Below, in pieces: positions 1 through 8,401 of a DNA stretch of 64,000 nt; position 1 is the first letter of the stretch, and each line of letters starts with the position of its first letter. The position numbers and the translations under genes are program-made. The notes beneath the pieces were generated by a model. It ran no database searches and was not told the DNA's origin. It saw only the letters and a list, made by a program, of their open reading frames with translations. The DNA is from Rubrivivax sp. SCN 71-131 (GTDB lineage Bacteria; Pseudomonadota; Gammaproteobacteria; Burkholderiales; Burkholderiaceae_C): the NCBI GenBank assembly GCA_001724995.1, contig MEFD01000014.1, positions 124,001 to 188,000 of the forward strand, in the 5' to 3' direction.

Positions 1-2
1 TG

Positions 3-206
3 AGCGTCGATGCCGAGGTGCTCGACGTCGCCACCGAAGGCACGCGGCAGGTGGTGAGCGTGCGCATGCGCGGCCAGGTGCGCGAGGAAGCCGGCGCCGA
101 GGCCGTCGCCGTCGACGAGGTCTGGCACCTCGTGAAGCCGGCGGACGGCAGCCGCAACTGGGCCATCGCCGGCATCGAACAGTGGCAGGGCGCCGCGGCC
201 CACTGA
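3..206 (+). CDS. Tim44-like domain protein, C-terminal fragment
   Basis: Partial gene: the frame is open from base 3 and the start lies upstream of the window. The 67 visible residues end in a DEVWHLVKP block followed closely by WAIAGIEQ, which is how the terminal beta-strands of bacterial Tim44-like domain proteins usually read. Most bacterial family members have an N-terminal membrane segment or signal that would lie outside the window, and their function is poorly defined. The stop is 7 bp before the next gene, so the two are probably co-transcribed. The family call rests on this short tail alone. Confidence 0.6.
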   Translation, partial: SVDAEVLDVATEGTRQVVSVRMRGQVREEAGAEAVAVDEVWHLVKPADGSRNWAIAGIEQWQGAAAH

Positions 207-213
207 AGCCGCC

Positions 214-693
214 ATGCCCTTTCGCGCGCTGGAACTGCCGCCGCAGCCGGGCCTGGGGCAGGTCTGGCTGGCGTCGATGCCGGGGCGCTTCGAGCCCTGG
301 CCGGCCTTCCTGCAGGAGGCGCGCCAGCGGCAGCTCACCCAGGTGCTGTGCCTGAACCCGCTCTTCGAGGTGCAGCGCCTGTCCTCAGACTATGCCGCGG
401 CCATCGCCGCGGGCACGCTGCCCTTTCGCTGGACGCACCTGCCGATGCAGGACTTCGGCCTGGCCGAGGCGCTGCAGACCTATCGCGCCGGCGTGGAGGC
501 GGTGGGCACCACCGTGCGCGGCGGCGGCATCGTGCTGCTGCACTGCGCCGCAGGCATCGGCCGCACCGGCACCACCGCGGCCTGCCTGCTCAAGCATCTG
601 GGCGCACCGACCGCGGTGGCCTTGCAGCGGGTGCGGGAAGCGGGTTCCAATCCCGAATCGGCGCTGCAGCAGGGGCTGATCGAGCGCTTCTGA
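214..693 (+). CDS. dual-specificity / tyrosine protein phosphatase family protein
   Basis: A 159-residue protein carrying the Cys-based phosphatase signature HCAAGIGRTGT at residues 110-120: nucleophile Cys111, phosphate-binding Arg117 and the following Thr. Asp80 in LPMQDFG is well placed as the general acid. Length and motif fit small bacterial dual-specificity phosphatases, which hydrolyse phosphotyrosine, phosphoserine or phosphothreonine in proteins, or sometimes other phosphate esters. There is no signal peptide or membrane segment, so it should be cytoplasmic. It follows the Tim44-like gene by 7 bp and precedes the glutamate-synthase-like gene by 57 bp. The substrate cannot be read from the sequence. 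Confidence 0.8.
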   Translation: MPFRALELPPQPGLGQVWLASMPGRFEPWPAFLQEARQRQLTQVLCLNPLFEVQRLSSDYAAAIAAGTLPFRWTHLPMQDFGLAEALQTYRAGVEAVGTTVRGGGIVLLHCAAGIGRTGTTAACLLKHLGAPTAVALQRVREAGSNPESALQQGLIERF

Positions 694-750
694 CCCACCC
701 AGCTGCAGAGCCGCGGCGGCGGCCGTGCGACAACGAGCGGAGACGGCGCG

Positions 751-2706
751 ATGAAGATCCGTGCGTTCCTCACCCACGCCGCGCGCTTCAGCTCGCTGGC
801 GTTGTGCGTCCTGGGTGCCCTGCTGAGCCTGGCCTGGATGACCCTGCTCGGCGCCGGCTGGGTGAGCGTGCTGCTGGCCCTGGTGTTCGCCGCGCTGACG
901 GTGGTCGGCGTCCGGGATCTGGTGCAGACGCGCCACGCCATCCTGCGCAACTACCCGGTCGTCGGGCATCTGCGCTTTGCGCTCGAGCTCATCCGCCCGG
1001 AAATCCGCCAGTACTTCATCGAAGGCGACGTCGAGCCCGGCGAGCCCTTCACGCGCGCGCAGCGCAGCGTCGTCTACCAGCGCGCCAAGGGCGTGCCCGA
1101 CGTGCGCCCCTTCGGCACCAAGCTGGACGTGAGCGCCAGCGGCTACGAGTGGATCAACCATTCGCTGCAGACCACGCACATCGAATCGCACGACTTTCGC
1201 ATCTGGATCGGCGGCCAGCCGGGCGTCGCGCGCGAGGGCCGCTCGCCGTGCACGCAGCCCTACAACGCCAGCGTCTTCAACATCTCGGCGATGAGCTTCG
1301 GCGCGCTGGGCGCGAACGCGATCCAGGCGCTGAACCTGGGCGCGAAGCTGGGCGGCTTCGCCCACGACACCGGCGAGGGCGGCATCAGCCGCTACCACCG
1401 CCAGCACGGCGGCGACCTGATCTGGGAGATCGGCTCGGGCTACTTCGGCTGCCGCAACGACGACGGCAGCTTCAGCCCCGAGCGCTTTGCCGCGCAGGCA
1501 GTCGACCCGCAGGTGAAGATGGTCGAGATCAAGCTCAGCCAGGGCGCCAAGCCGGGGCACGGCGGCATGCTGCCCGGCGCCAAGGTGACGGCGGAGATCG
1601 CCGCCGCACGCGGCATCCCGGTCGGGCAGGACTGCGTCTCACCCTCGGCGCACAGTGCGTTCTCCACGCCGATCGGGCTGATGCACTTCATCGCCCGGCT
1701 GCGTGAGCTCTCGGGCGGCAAGCCGGTGGGCTTCAAGCTGTGCATCGGCCACATCTGGGAGTGGTTCGCCATCGTCAAGGCGATGCTGGAGACCGACATC
1801 ACGCCCGACTTCATCGTCGTCGACGGCGCCGAAGGCGGCACCGGCGCGGCACCGATCGAGTTCGCCGACCACATGGGCTCGCCGGTGCAGGATGGGCTGA
1901 ACCTGGTCAGCAACACGCTGATCGGCGTGGGCTTGCGCCACCGCGTCAAGGTCGGCGCCGCCGGCAAGGTCATCAACTCCTTCGACCTCGCGCGCATGTT
2001 CGCGCTCGGTGCCGACTGGTGCAACTCCGGCCGCGGCTTCATGATGGCGCTGGGCTGCATCCAGGCGCAGGTCTGCCACACCGGGCGCTGCCCGACCGGC
2101 ATCACCACGCAGGACCCGCTGCGCGAGCGCGCGCTCGTCGTCGCCGACAAGGCGCCGCGCGTGGCCCAGTACCACGCCAACACCCTGCACGCGCTGAGGG
2201 AACTGCTGCAGGCCGCCGGCCTGACGCACCCGGACCAGCTCTACACGCACCACATCGTGCGCCGCATCGACGCCACGCAGGTGCGCCTGCTCTCCGCGAT
2301 GATGCCGACGATGCGCTTCGACGCCATCCTCGAGGACCTCGAGAACCAGCACAACACCTACCGTCTCTACTGGCCGCTGGCCGATGCGCGCAGCTTCGCG
2401 CCGCGACCGCCCAGCGCCGAGGAACTGGCGGCCAGCCCCGGCATCCGGCCGACTGTCGCCGGACGCCCGGCCTCGGCGGTGCAGATCGCGGAGGAACTGA
2501 CGCGCCGGCCCCTGCCGGCCCCGGCCCCGGTGAGCGCATTGGTGCCCACGCAGGCAACGTCCTTTCGCACGCCGACGGGATCACCCTCCCAGGTGCCGCC
2601 CGAGTGGACGCGCTCGGGCAGCGACCTGCTCGCCGCCGCCATGCAATTCGAGGACGAGCACGAGCACCCGGGCCGCAGCCGGAACCCGCCGGATCAGCCC
2701 TCCTGA
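751..2706 (+). CDS. FMN-binding glutamate synthase family protein (membrane-anchored)
   Basis: A 651-residue protein with two hydrophobic segments in about residues 8-55, then a domain homologous to the FMN/synthase part of glutamate synthase large subunit. Visible landmarks are a DGAEGGTGAAP glycine-rich phosphate-binding loop near residue 370 and a cysteine cluster, GCIQAQVCHTGRCPTG, matching the 3Fe-4S ligand region of GltS. The amidotransferase and GXGXG domains of true GltB are absent, so this is the stand-alone family of about 500-650 residues, whose physiological reaction is not established. The last 90 or so residues are Pro/Ala-rich and probably disordered. Start is ATG at 751, after GGAGACGGCGCG, a usable ribosome binding site. 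Calling it glutamate synthase proper would be over-annotation. Confidence 0.85.
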   Translation: MKIRAFLTHAARFSSLALCVLGALLSLAWMTLLGAGWVSVLLALVFAALTVVGVRDLVQTRHAILRNYPVVGHLRFALELIRPEIRQYFIEGDVEPGEPFTRAQRSVVYQRAKGVPDVRPFGTKLDVSASGYEWINHSLQTTHIESHDFRIWIGGQPGVAREGRSPCTQPYNASVFNISAMSFGALGANAIQALNLGAKLGGFAHDTGEGGISRYHRQHGGDLIWEIGSGYFGCRNDDGSFSPERFAAQAVDPQVKMVEIKLSQGAKPGHGGMLPGAKVTAEIAAARGIPVGQDCVSPSAHSAFSTPIGLMHFIARLRELSGGKPVGFKLCIGHIWEWFAIVKAMLETDITPDFIVVDGAEGGTGAAPIEFADHMGSPVQDGLNLVSNTLIGVGLRHRVKVGAAGKVINSFDLARMFALGADWCNSGRGFMMALGCIQAQVCHTGRCPTGITTQDPLRERALVVADKAPRVAQYHANTLHALRELLQAAGLTHPDQLYTHHIVRRIDATQVRLLSAMMPTMRFDAILEDLENQHNTYRLYWPLADARSFAPRPPSAEELAASPGIRPTVAGRPASAVQIAEELTRRPLPAPAPVSALVPTQATSFRTPTGSPSQVPPEWTRSGSDLLAAAMQFEDEHEHPGRSRNPPDQPS

Positions 2707-2771
2707 CCCGCGGCGTCGCGCGCGACAAACCGTCCTTCGCGCTCCAGCCCCGCCGCACGGTTCGGTTTATT

Positions 2772-2797
2772 TTTACAAATCAAGCGCTTGTTTTAAT
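2772..2797 (+). promoter_or_regulatory. Promoter with inverted-repeat operator in front of the tetR/carboxylase operon
   Basis: This is an AT-rich island in very GC-rich DNA. It holds TTTACA (2772-2777), a perfect 10-bp palindrome CAAGCGCTTG (2781-2790) flanked by AAA-N and N-TTT arms (2777-2794), and TTTAAT (2792-2797). The palindrome sits between or over the likely -35 and -10 boxes, the usual place for a TetR-family operator, and lies 33 bp upstream of the tetR start. The exact box pairing is uncertain because the spacing is shorter than 17 bp. Confidence 0.6.
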
Positions 2798-2822
2798 TCA
2801 GCAGGCGTGGAATGCTTGCGGC

Positions 2823-3482
2823 ATGGATCAGGCCGCAAGCCCGCCCGCCGCGCGACCCGCCCGGCGCGGGCGTCCGCGCAAGAGCGAGCAGGAGCGCAGC
2901 GAGAACCCGCGGCACGCGGAACTGCTGCGCGAGGCCGCGCGCCTCTTCCGCGCGCAGGGCTTCGACGCGACGAGCATCCGCGACATCGCCGCCGCCGCCG
3001 GCATGCAAAGCGGTTCGCCCTTCTATTACTTCGAGAGCAAGAGCGCGCTGCTGGTCGCGGTGATGCGCGACGGCATGGCGCAGGCCTTCGAGAGCCAGAC
3101 GCAGACGCTCGCGGCGCTTGATCGCCGCGCGAGTGCGCGGCAGCGGCTGCAGACGCTGATCCGCCATCACCTGGGCGTGGTCGTCGGCGCCGAGAGCCAC
3201 TTCATCCCGGTGATGCTCTACGAGTGGCGCGCGCTCACGCCCACCCAGCGCGCCGACATCCTCGTGCTCAAGGACGCCTACGAGGCCGCCTGGATGCCCA
3301 GCCTCGAGCGCCTGCACCGCGCCGGCGAGCTGAAGGCGCGCCCGGCGGTCGCACGGCTCTTCATCTTCGGTGCGCTGAACTGGGCCGCGCAGTGGTTCGC
3401 CCCTGCCGGGCCGCTCTCGCTCGACGAGCTGACCGAGCAGGCGCTGCGCCTGTTCATCCACCCCCGGCCGACCTCCCGATGA
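2823..3482 (+). CDS. TetR/AcrR family transcriptional regulator
   Basis: A 219-residue regulator. After a Pro/Arg-rich N-terminal tail comes a TetR helix-turn-helix (about residues 36-82) containing LFRAQGFDATSIRDIAAAAG and the family hallmark FYYFESKSALL. The C-terminal ligand domain (about 90-215) is typical in length and hydrophobicity. ATG at 2823 is the first start after the AT-rich promoter; an upstream extension of the open frame is antisense-like low-complexity sequence. The stop overlaps the carboxyltransferase start by ATGA, so it probably regulates its own operon through the palindrome at 2781-2790. By context it plays the AtuR/LiuR-type role, probably sensing an acyl-CoA. Confidence 0.85.
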   Translation: MDQAASPPAARPARRGRPRKSEQERSENPRHAELLREAARLFRAQGFDATSIRDIAAAAGMQSGSPFYYFESKSALLVAVMRDGMAQAFESQTQTLAALDRRASARQRLQTLIRHHLGVVVGAESHFIPVMLYEWRALTPTQRADILVLKDAYEAAWMPSLERLHRAGELKARPAVARLFIFGALNWAAQWFAPAGPLSLDELTEQALRLFIHPRPTSR

Positions 3483-5143
3483 TCCCTTTCGAATCCCGCT
3501 GGAACCCCGCCAGCGCCCAGGCCCAGGCGCGGCGCGCGGTGATGCTGGAGCGCATCGCCGCCTGGCACGAGCTGGAGCAGCGCGCCGAAGCCAAGTCCGG
3601 CGCCGCCGCGGCGCGCTTTGCCAAGCGCGGCCAGCTGCTGCCGCGCGAACGCGTCGCGCTGCTGCTGGATCGCGGCACGCCCTGGCTGCCGCTGGCCGCG
3701 CTTGCCGGCTACCTGCGCGACGTGCCCGATCCCGCGAGGTCGGTGCCCGGCGGCGGAATGGTCGCCGGCATCGGCTTCGTCGCGGACACGCGCTGCATGG
3801 TGGTCGCCAGCGATTCCGGCATCGACGCCGGCGCGGTCCAGCCCGGCGGCCTGGACAAGATCCTGCGCGTGCAGGAGATCGCCCTCGCCGAGCGCCTGCC
3901 CTTCCTGCATCTGGTGGAAAGCGCTGGCGCCGACCTGATGCGCTACCGCGTCGAGACCTTCGTGATCGGCGGCACGCTCTTTCGCAATCTCGCGCGCCTG
4001 TCGGCCGCCGGCATCCCGGTGATCACGGTGCTGCACGGCTCGGGCACCGCCGGCGGCGCCTACATGCCGGGGCTCTCCGACATCGTGATCATGGTCGAGG
4101 GCCGCTCGCGCGCCTTCCTCGCTGGCCCGCCGCTGCTCAAGGCCGCGACCGGCGAGGTCGCCACCGAGGAGGAACTGGGCGGCGCGCTGATGCACAGCAC
4201 GGTCTCGGGCCTGGGCGAATACCTGGCCCGCGACGACCGCGAGGCGCTGGGCATCGCGCGGCGCGTCGTCGACGCGCTCGAATGGCCGAAACGCTCGGCA
4301 GCAACACCCGTAGCGACACCCGCAGCGACACCCGATCGGACACAGGCGGTCGATGGGGAAGCCGACGAGCCTGCATTCCCGACCGACGAGCTGCTGACGC
4401 TGATGCCGGCGCACCATCGCGAGCCGGTGGACATGCGCGAGGTCGCGGTGCGGCTGGTCGACCGCGGCGAGCTGCTCGAGTTCAAGGCCGGCTACGGCAT
4501 CGCCACCGTGTGTGCGCAGGGGCGCATCGGCGGACACGCCGTCGGCCTCATCACCAACAACGGCCCGATCGACAACCCCGGCGCCAACAAGGCCACGCAC
4601 TTCATCCAGTGGATGTGCCAGCTCGGCCATCCGATCGTCTACCTGCAGAACACTACCGGCTACATGGTCGGCAAGGACGTCGAGCAGGCCGGCATGATCA
4701 AGCACGGCAGCAAGATGATCCAGGCGGTCACCAACGCCACGGTGCCGCAGCTCACGATCCAGTGCGGCGCGAGCTTCGGTGCGGGCAACTACGGCATGTG
4801 CGGGCGCGGTTTCGCGCCGCGCTTCCTCTTCAGCTGGCCGGGTGCAACGACCGCGGTGATGGGTGGCGAGCAGGCGGCCGGCACCATGCGCATGGTCAGC
4901 GAGGCGGCGCTGCGACGCAAGGGCGTCGAACCCGACCCGGCGAAGATGCAGCAGCAGTTCGACGCCGTGGTGGCGATGTTCGAGCGCCAGCAGGACGCCT
5001 TCACCACCAGCGGCCTGCTGCTCGACGACGGCGTGATCGACCCGCGCGACACGCGTGCCGTGCTGCGCTTGTGCCTGGACACGATGGCCGAGGGCGCCGC
5101 GCGCGCGATGCGCCCGATGCAGTTCGGCGTCGCGCGCATGTGA
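3479..5143 (+). CDS. acyl-CoA carboxylase beta subunit (carboxyltransferase), geranyl/methylcrotonyl-CoA carboxylase type
   Basis: A 554-residue biotin-dependent carboxyltransferase. The N-terminal half has the LHGSGTAGGAYMPGLSD loop; the C-terminal half has GASFGAGNYGMCGRGFAPR followed by AVMGGEQAAGTM. That second block is characteristic of methylcrotonyl-CoA and geranyl-CoA carboxylases rather than propionyl-CoA carboxylases. It transfers carboxylate from biotin on the alpha subunit (6392-8401) to an enoyl-CoA in the cytoplasm. ATG at 3479 overlaps the tetR stop. An Ala/Thr/Pro linker of roughly 30 residues (about nt 4288-4390) with short DNA repeats separates the two halves, where relatives are usually shorter. 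Whether the substrate is geranyl-CoA, methylcrotonyl-CoA or another 3-methyl-enoyl-CoA is undecided. Confidence 0.85.
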   Translation: MIPFESRWNPASAQAQARRAVMLERIAAWHELEQRAEAKSGAAAARFAKRGQLLPRERVALLLDRGTPWLPLAALAGYLRDVPDPARSVPGGGMVAGIGFVADTRCMVVASDSGIDAGAVQPGGLDKILRVQEIALAERLPFLHLVESAGADLMRYRVETFVIGGTLFRNLARLSAAGIPVITVLHGSGTAGGAYMPGLSDIVIMVEGRSRAFLAGPPLLKAATGEVATEEELGGALMHSTVSGLGEYLARDDREALGIARRVVDALEWPKRSAATPVATPAATPDRTQAVDGEADEPAFPTDELLTLMPAHHREPVDMREVAVRLVDRGELLEFKAGYGIATVCAQGRIGGHAVGLITNNGPIDNPGANKATHFIQWMCQLGHPIVYLQNTTGYMVGKDVEQAGMIKHGSKMIQAVTNATVPQLTIQCGASFGAGNYGMCGRGFAPRFLFSWPGATTAVMGGEQAAGTMRMVSEAALRRKGVEPDPAKMQQQFDAVVAMFERQQDAFTTSGLLLDDGVIDPRDTRAVLRLCLDTMAEGAARAMRPMQFGVARM

Positions 5144-5192
5144 CGCGCGCGCTGCGCAGCTCACGCCTATTCGAATCTGCCGGAGACCTGCG

Positions 5193-6395
5193 ATGCAACT
5201 GACGCACGAACACGAACAGATCCGCGACACGCTCAGGCGCTACATCGCCGAGCAGATCAACCCCTACGTGGACGAATGGGAAGACGCCGGCATCTTCCCG
5301 GCGCACCAGGTGTTCAAGGGCCTGGGCGAGCTCGGGCTGCTCGGGCTGACCAAGCCGGTCGAGTACGGCGGCATGGGACTCGATTACTCGTACAGCATGG
5401 TGATGGCCGAGACCCTGGGCCTGATCCGCTGCGGCGGCGTGCCGATGGCCATCGGCGTGCACACCGACATGTGCACCCCGGCGCTGGCTCGCTTCGGCAG
5501 CGATGCGCTCAGGCGCGAGTTCCTCGCCCCGGCGATTGCCGGCGACATGGTGGGCTGCATCGGCGTCTCCGAGCCGGGCGCGGGCAGCGACGTCTCGGCG
5601 ATCCGAAGCCGCGCGCGCAAGGACGGCGACGACTACCTGATCAGCGGCCAGAAGATGTGGATCACCAACAGCCTGCAGGCCGACTGGATGTGCATGCTGG
5701 TCAACACCGGCGACGGCCCGAGCGGAGCGGGCAACAATCCGCACAAGAACAAGAGCCTCGTGATGGTGCCGATGCGCGAGGGCCGCAACGGCCGGCTGAC
5801 CCAGGGCATCGAGGTCGCGCGCAAGATCCGCAAGATCGGCATGGACAGCAGCGACACGGGGCTCATCCACTTCGACGAGGTGCGCGTGCCGCAGCACAAC
5901 CGCATCGGCGAGGAAGGCCAGGGCTTCATCTACCAGATGCAGCAGTTCCAGGAGGAACGGCTGTGGGCGGCGGCCAACGCGCTCACCGCGCTGGACGAGT
6001 GCATCCGCGAGACCGTCGAATGGGCACGCGAGCGCCGGATGTTCGGCAGCACGCTGCTGGACCAGCAATGGGTGCAGTTCAAGCTGGTCGAGCTGCAGAC
6101 CGAGGTCGAGGCGCTGCGCGCGCTCACCTGGGCCGCAGGCGAGCGCTACATCACGGGCGACGACGTGCTGCAGTGGGCGAGCATGGCCAAGCTCAAGGCC
6201 GGGCGCCTGATGCGACAGGTCGCCGACACCTGCCTGCAGTTCTGGGGCGGCATGGGCTACACATGGGAGAACCGCGCCGGTCGCCTCTACCGCGACGGCC
6301 GTCTGGCCTCGATCGGCGGCGGCGCCGACGAAGTGATGATGGGCATCATCGCCAAGACCATGGGCATGGCCAGGCGACCCGGGCAAGCGGCATGA
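5193..6395 (+). CDS. acyl-CoA dehydrogenase (AtuD/isovaleryl-type active site)
   Basis: A 400-residue FAD enzyme oxidising acyl-CoA to 2-enoyl-CoA. Landmarks are the IGVSEPGAGSDVSAI flavin/substrate loop, WITNS and the C-terminal RDGRLASIGGGADEVM. The Glu used as base by short- and medium-chain enzymes (YEGT motif) is replaced by Gly, while EERLW in the helix-G region offers a Glu at the position used by isovaleryl-CoA and long-chain dehydrogenases; this suggests a branched or bulky substrate. ATG at 5193 follows GGAG with 7-bp spacing. The upstream open frame is a shadow. Its stop overlaps the biotin carboxylase start (ATGA). It is a probable citronellyl-CoA-dehydrogenase-like step feeding the carboxylase. 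Confidence 0.85.
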   Translation: MQLTHEHEQIRDTLRRYIAEQINPYVDEWEDAGIFPAHQVFKGLGELGLLGLTKPVEYGGMGLDYSYSMVMAETLGLIRCGGVPMAIGVHTDMCTPALARFGSDALRREFLAPAIAGDMVGCIGVSEPGAGSDVSAIRSRARKDGDDYLISGQKMWITNSLQADWMCMLVNTGDGPSGAGNNPHKNKSLVMVPMREGRNGRLTQGIEVARKIRKIGMDSSDTGLIHFDEVRVPQHNRIGEEGQGFIYQMQQFQEERLWAAANALTALDECIRETVEWARERRMFGSTLLDQQWVQFKLVELQTEVEALRALTWAAGERYITGDDVLQWASMAKLKAGRLMRQVADTCLQFWGGMGYTWENRAGRLYRDGRLASIGGGADEVMMGIIAKTMGMARRPGQAA

Positions 6396-8401
6396 AGCGC
6401 ATCCTGGTCGCCAATCGGGGAGAGATCGCGCGCCGCGTCATCGCAACGGCACGGCGCATGGGCATCGAGACCGTCGCGGTGCACTCCGACGCCGATACAG
6501 ACGCGCTGCACGTGCGCGAGGCGACCGTCGCCTTCGGGCTCGGCGGCAACAACTCGGCCGAGAGCTATCTGCGCGTCGACAAGCTGCTCGAAGCCGCGCG
6601 TGCCGCGGGAGCCGACGCCGTGCATCCGGGCTACGGTTTCCTGAGCGAAGACGCCGGCTTCGCCCAGGCGGTCCAGGATGCGGGGCTGATCTGGATCGGT
6701 CCGCCGCCCGCGGCGATCCGCGCGCTCGGCGACAAGGCCGCCGCCAAGGCGTTGGGCATCCAGCAAGGCGTGCCCTGCCTGCCCGGCTACGCCGGCGACG
6801 ACCCGTCCGATGCGCGCTTCGCCGCCGAGGCCGAGCGAATCGGCTATCCGGTGATGGTCAAGGCGGTGGCCGGCGGCGGCGGGCGCGGCATGCGGCTCGT
6901 GGCGGAGCCCGGAGAGCTCGCCGGCGCGCTGGCCAGCGCCCGCTCCGAGGCGCTGGCGAGCTTCGGCAACGGCGATCTGCTGATCGAGCGCGCCGTGATG
7001 CAGCCGCGCCACGTCGAGATCCAGGTGCTGGCCGACGCCCATGGCGAGGTGCTGCACCTGGGCGAGCGCGACTGCTCGGTGCAGCGGCGCCACCAGAAGA
7101 TCATCGAGGAGGCGCCCAGCCCCGCGGTCTCGCCCGAGCTGCGTGCACGCATGGGGGCCTGCGCGGTGGCACTGGCACGCGGCGCGGGCTACGTCGGTGC
7201 CGGCACGGTCGAGTTCCTGCTCGAGGGGCAGGCCTTCTTCCTGATGGAGATGAACACGCGGCTGCAGGTCGAGCATCCCGTCACCGAAGCCCTCACCGGG
7301 CTCGATCTCGTCGAGTGGCAGATCCGCGTCGCGCGCGGCGAGGCGCTGCCGCTCACCCAGCCGCAGGTGCAGCTCCAGGGCCACGCGATCGAAGTGCGCC
7401 TGTGCGCCGAGGACGAGAACCACGTGCCGCACGCCGGGCGCATCCTGCACTTCGCCGCGCCGGCCACCGCGACCTTCGCGCGCGGCGCGCTGCGCCTGGA
7501 CCACTCGATCGCCGCCGGCACCGAGGTCACGCCCTACTACGACGCGATGCTCGGCAAGCTGATCGTCCATGCGGCCACACGCGACGAGGCGATCGACGCG
7601 CTGCTTGCGGCGCTGGCCCGGACCGAGCTGCTCGGGCTGCCGAGCAACCGCGGCTTCCTGATGGAATGCCTGGACGACCCGCGCTTTCGGCGCGGCGAGG
7701 CGCTGATCTCCTTCCTCGCCGAGCATGGCGACACGCTGCGCAAGCGGCTGCGCGACAAGGAGCAGCGCGCGCACGCCGCCTGCGCGCTCGCGGTCGTCTT
7801 CCCGCGGGGAGGCAGCGCGTTGCCGTGCCGTTTCGCGCTGCCGCTGCGCCTTGCGCATCGCGATCAGGTGCTGGCGCTCTCGGTGCGGCCCGATGCGGGC
7901 GGCGTGCAGGTCAGCGGCCAGGGTGTCGATGCGCCGGCACGCACGCTTGCGCTGCAGGCCCTGCCCGACGGCGGCGTGCGTTGCACCGAAGGTGGAAGCA
8001 GCCAGCTCGTGCGCGCGGTACGCGTGCCAGCAGCGCAGGACGCAGCGCGCTGGCACGCACAGGCCGGCGGCGTGGACTGGTGGTTCGACGACGTCTCGTT
8101 CGAGCCCGTCACGGCCGGCGGCGGAGCGAGTGCGGCGACCGAGCTCAAGGCGCCGTTCAACGGCCGCGTGGTGCGCGTGGCGGTGCAGGCCGGGCAGCTG
8201 CTTGCCGCCGGGCAGACCGCGGTCGTGATCGAGTCGATGAAGCTCGAGCACAGCCTCGCACCGCGCGGCGCGGCGACCGTGGCCGAGGTGCTGGTCGGCG
8301 AGGGCCAGCAGGTCGCACCGGGACAGGTGCTGCTGCGCTTCGCGCTCGAGCACGCGAGCGCACCCGCCGCACGCGCACAGGAGGAGGCCGCCGATGCCTG
8401 A
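6392..8401 (+). CDS. acyl-CoA carboxylase alpha subunit: biotin carboxylase plus biotin carrier
   Basis: A 669-residue protein that starts with the biotin-carboxylase signature KRILVANRGEIARR. An ATP-grasp domain follows, with glycine-rich VKAVAGGGGRGMR and EMNTRLQVEHPVTE. The C-terminal biotinyl domain has the attachment motif ESMKLEH, with the modified lysine at residue 617. It carboxylates its own biotin with ATP and bicarbonate and pairs with the beta subunit at 3479-5143. Its length matches the alpha subunits of methylcrotonyl-, geranyl- and propionyl-CoA carboxylases. It overlaps the preceding dehydrogenase by ATGA and the following one by 8 bp, showing tight translational coupling. Confidence 0.9.
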   Translation: MKRILVANRGEIARRVIATARRMGIETVAVHSDADTDALHVREATVAFGLGGNNSAESYLRVDKLLEAARAAGADAVHPGYGFLSEDAGFAQAVQDAGLIWIGPPPAAIRALGDKAAAKALGIQQGVPCLPGYAGDDPSDARFAAEAERIGYPVMVKAVAGGGGRGMRLVAEPGELAGALASARSEALASFGNGDLLIERAVMQPRHVEIQVLADAHGEVLHLGERDCSVQRRHQKIIEEAPSPAVSPELRARMGACAVALARGAGYVGAGTVEFLLEGQAFFLMEMNTRLQVEHPVTEALTGLDLVEWQIRVARGEALPLTQPQVQLQGHAIEVRLCAEDENHVPHAGRILHFAAPATATFARGALRLDHSIAAGTEVTPYYDAMLGKLIVHAATRDEAIDALLAALARTELLGLPSNRGFLMECLDDPRFRRGEALISFLAEHGDTLRKRLRDKEQRAHAACALAVVFPRGGSALPCRFALPLRLAHRDQVLALSVRPDAGGVQVSGQGVDAPARTLALQALPDGGVRCTEGGSSQLVRAVRVPAAQDAARWHAQAGGVDWWFDDVSFEPVTAGGGASAATELKAPFNGRVVRVAVQAGQLLAAGQTAVVIESMKLEHSLAPRGAATVAEVLVGEGQQVAPGQVLLRFALEHASAPAARAQEEAADA

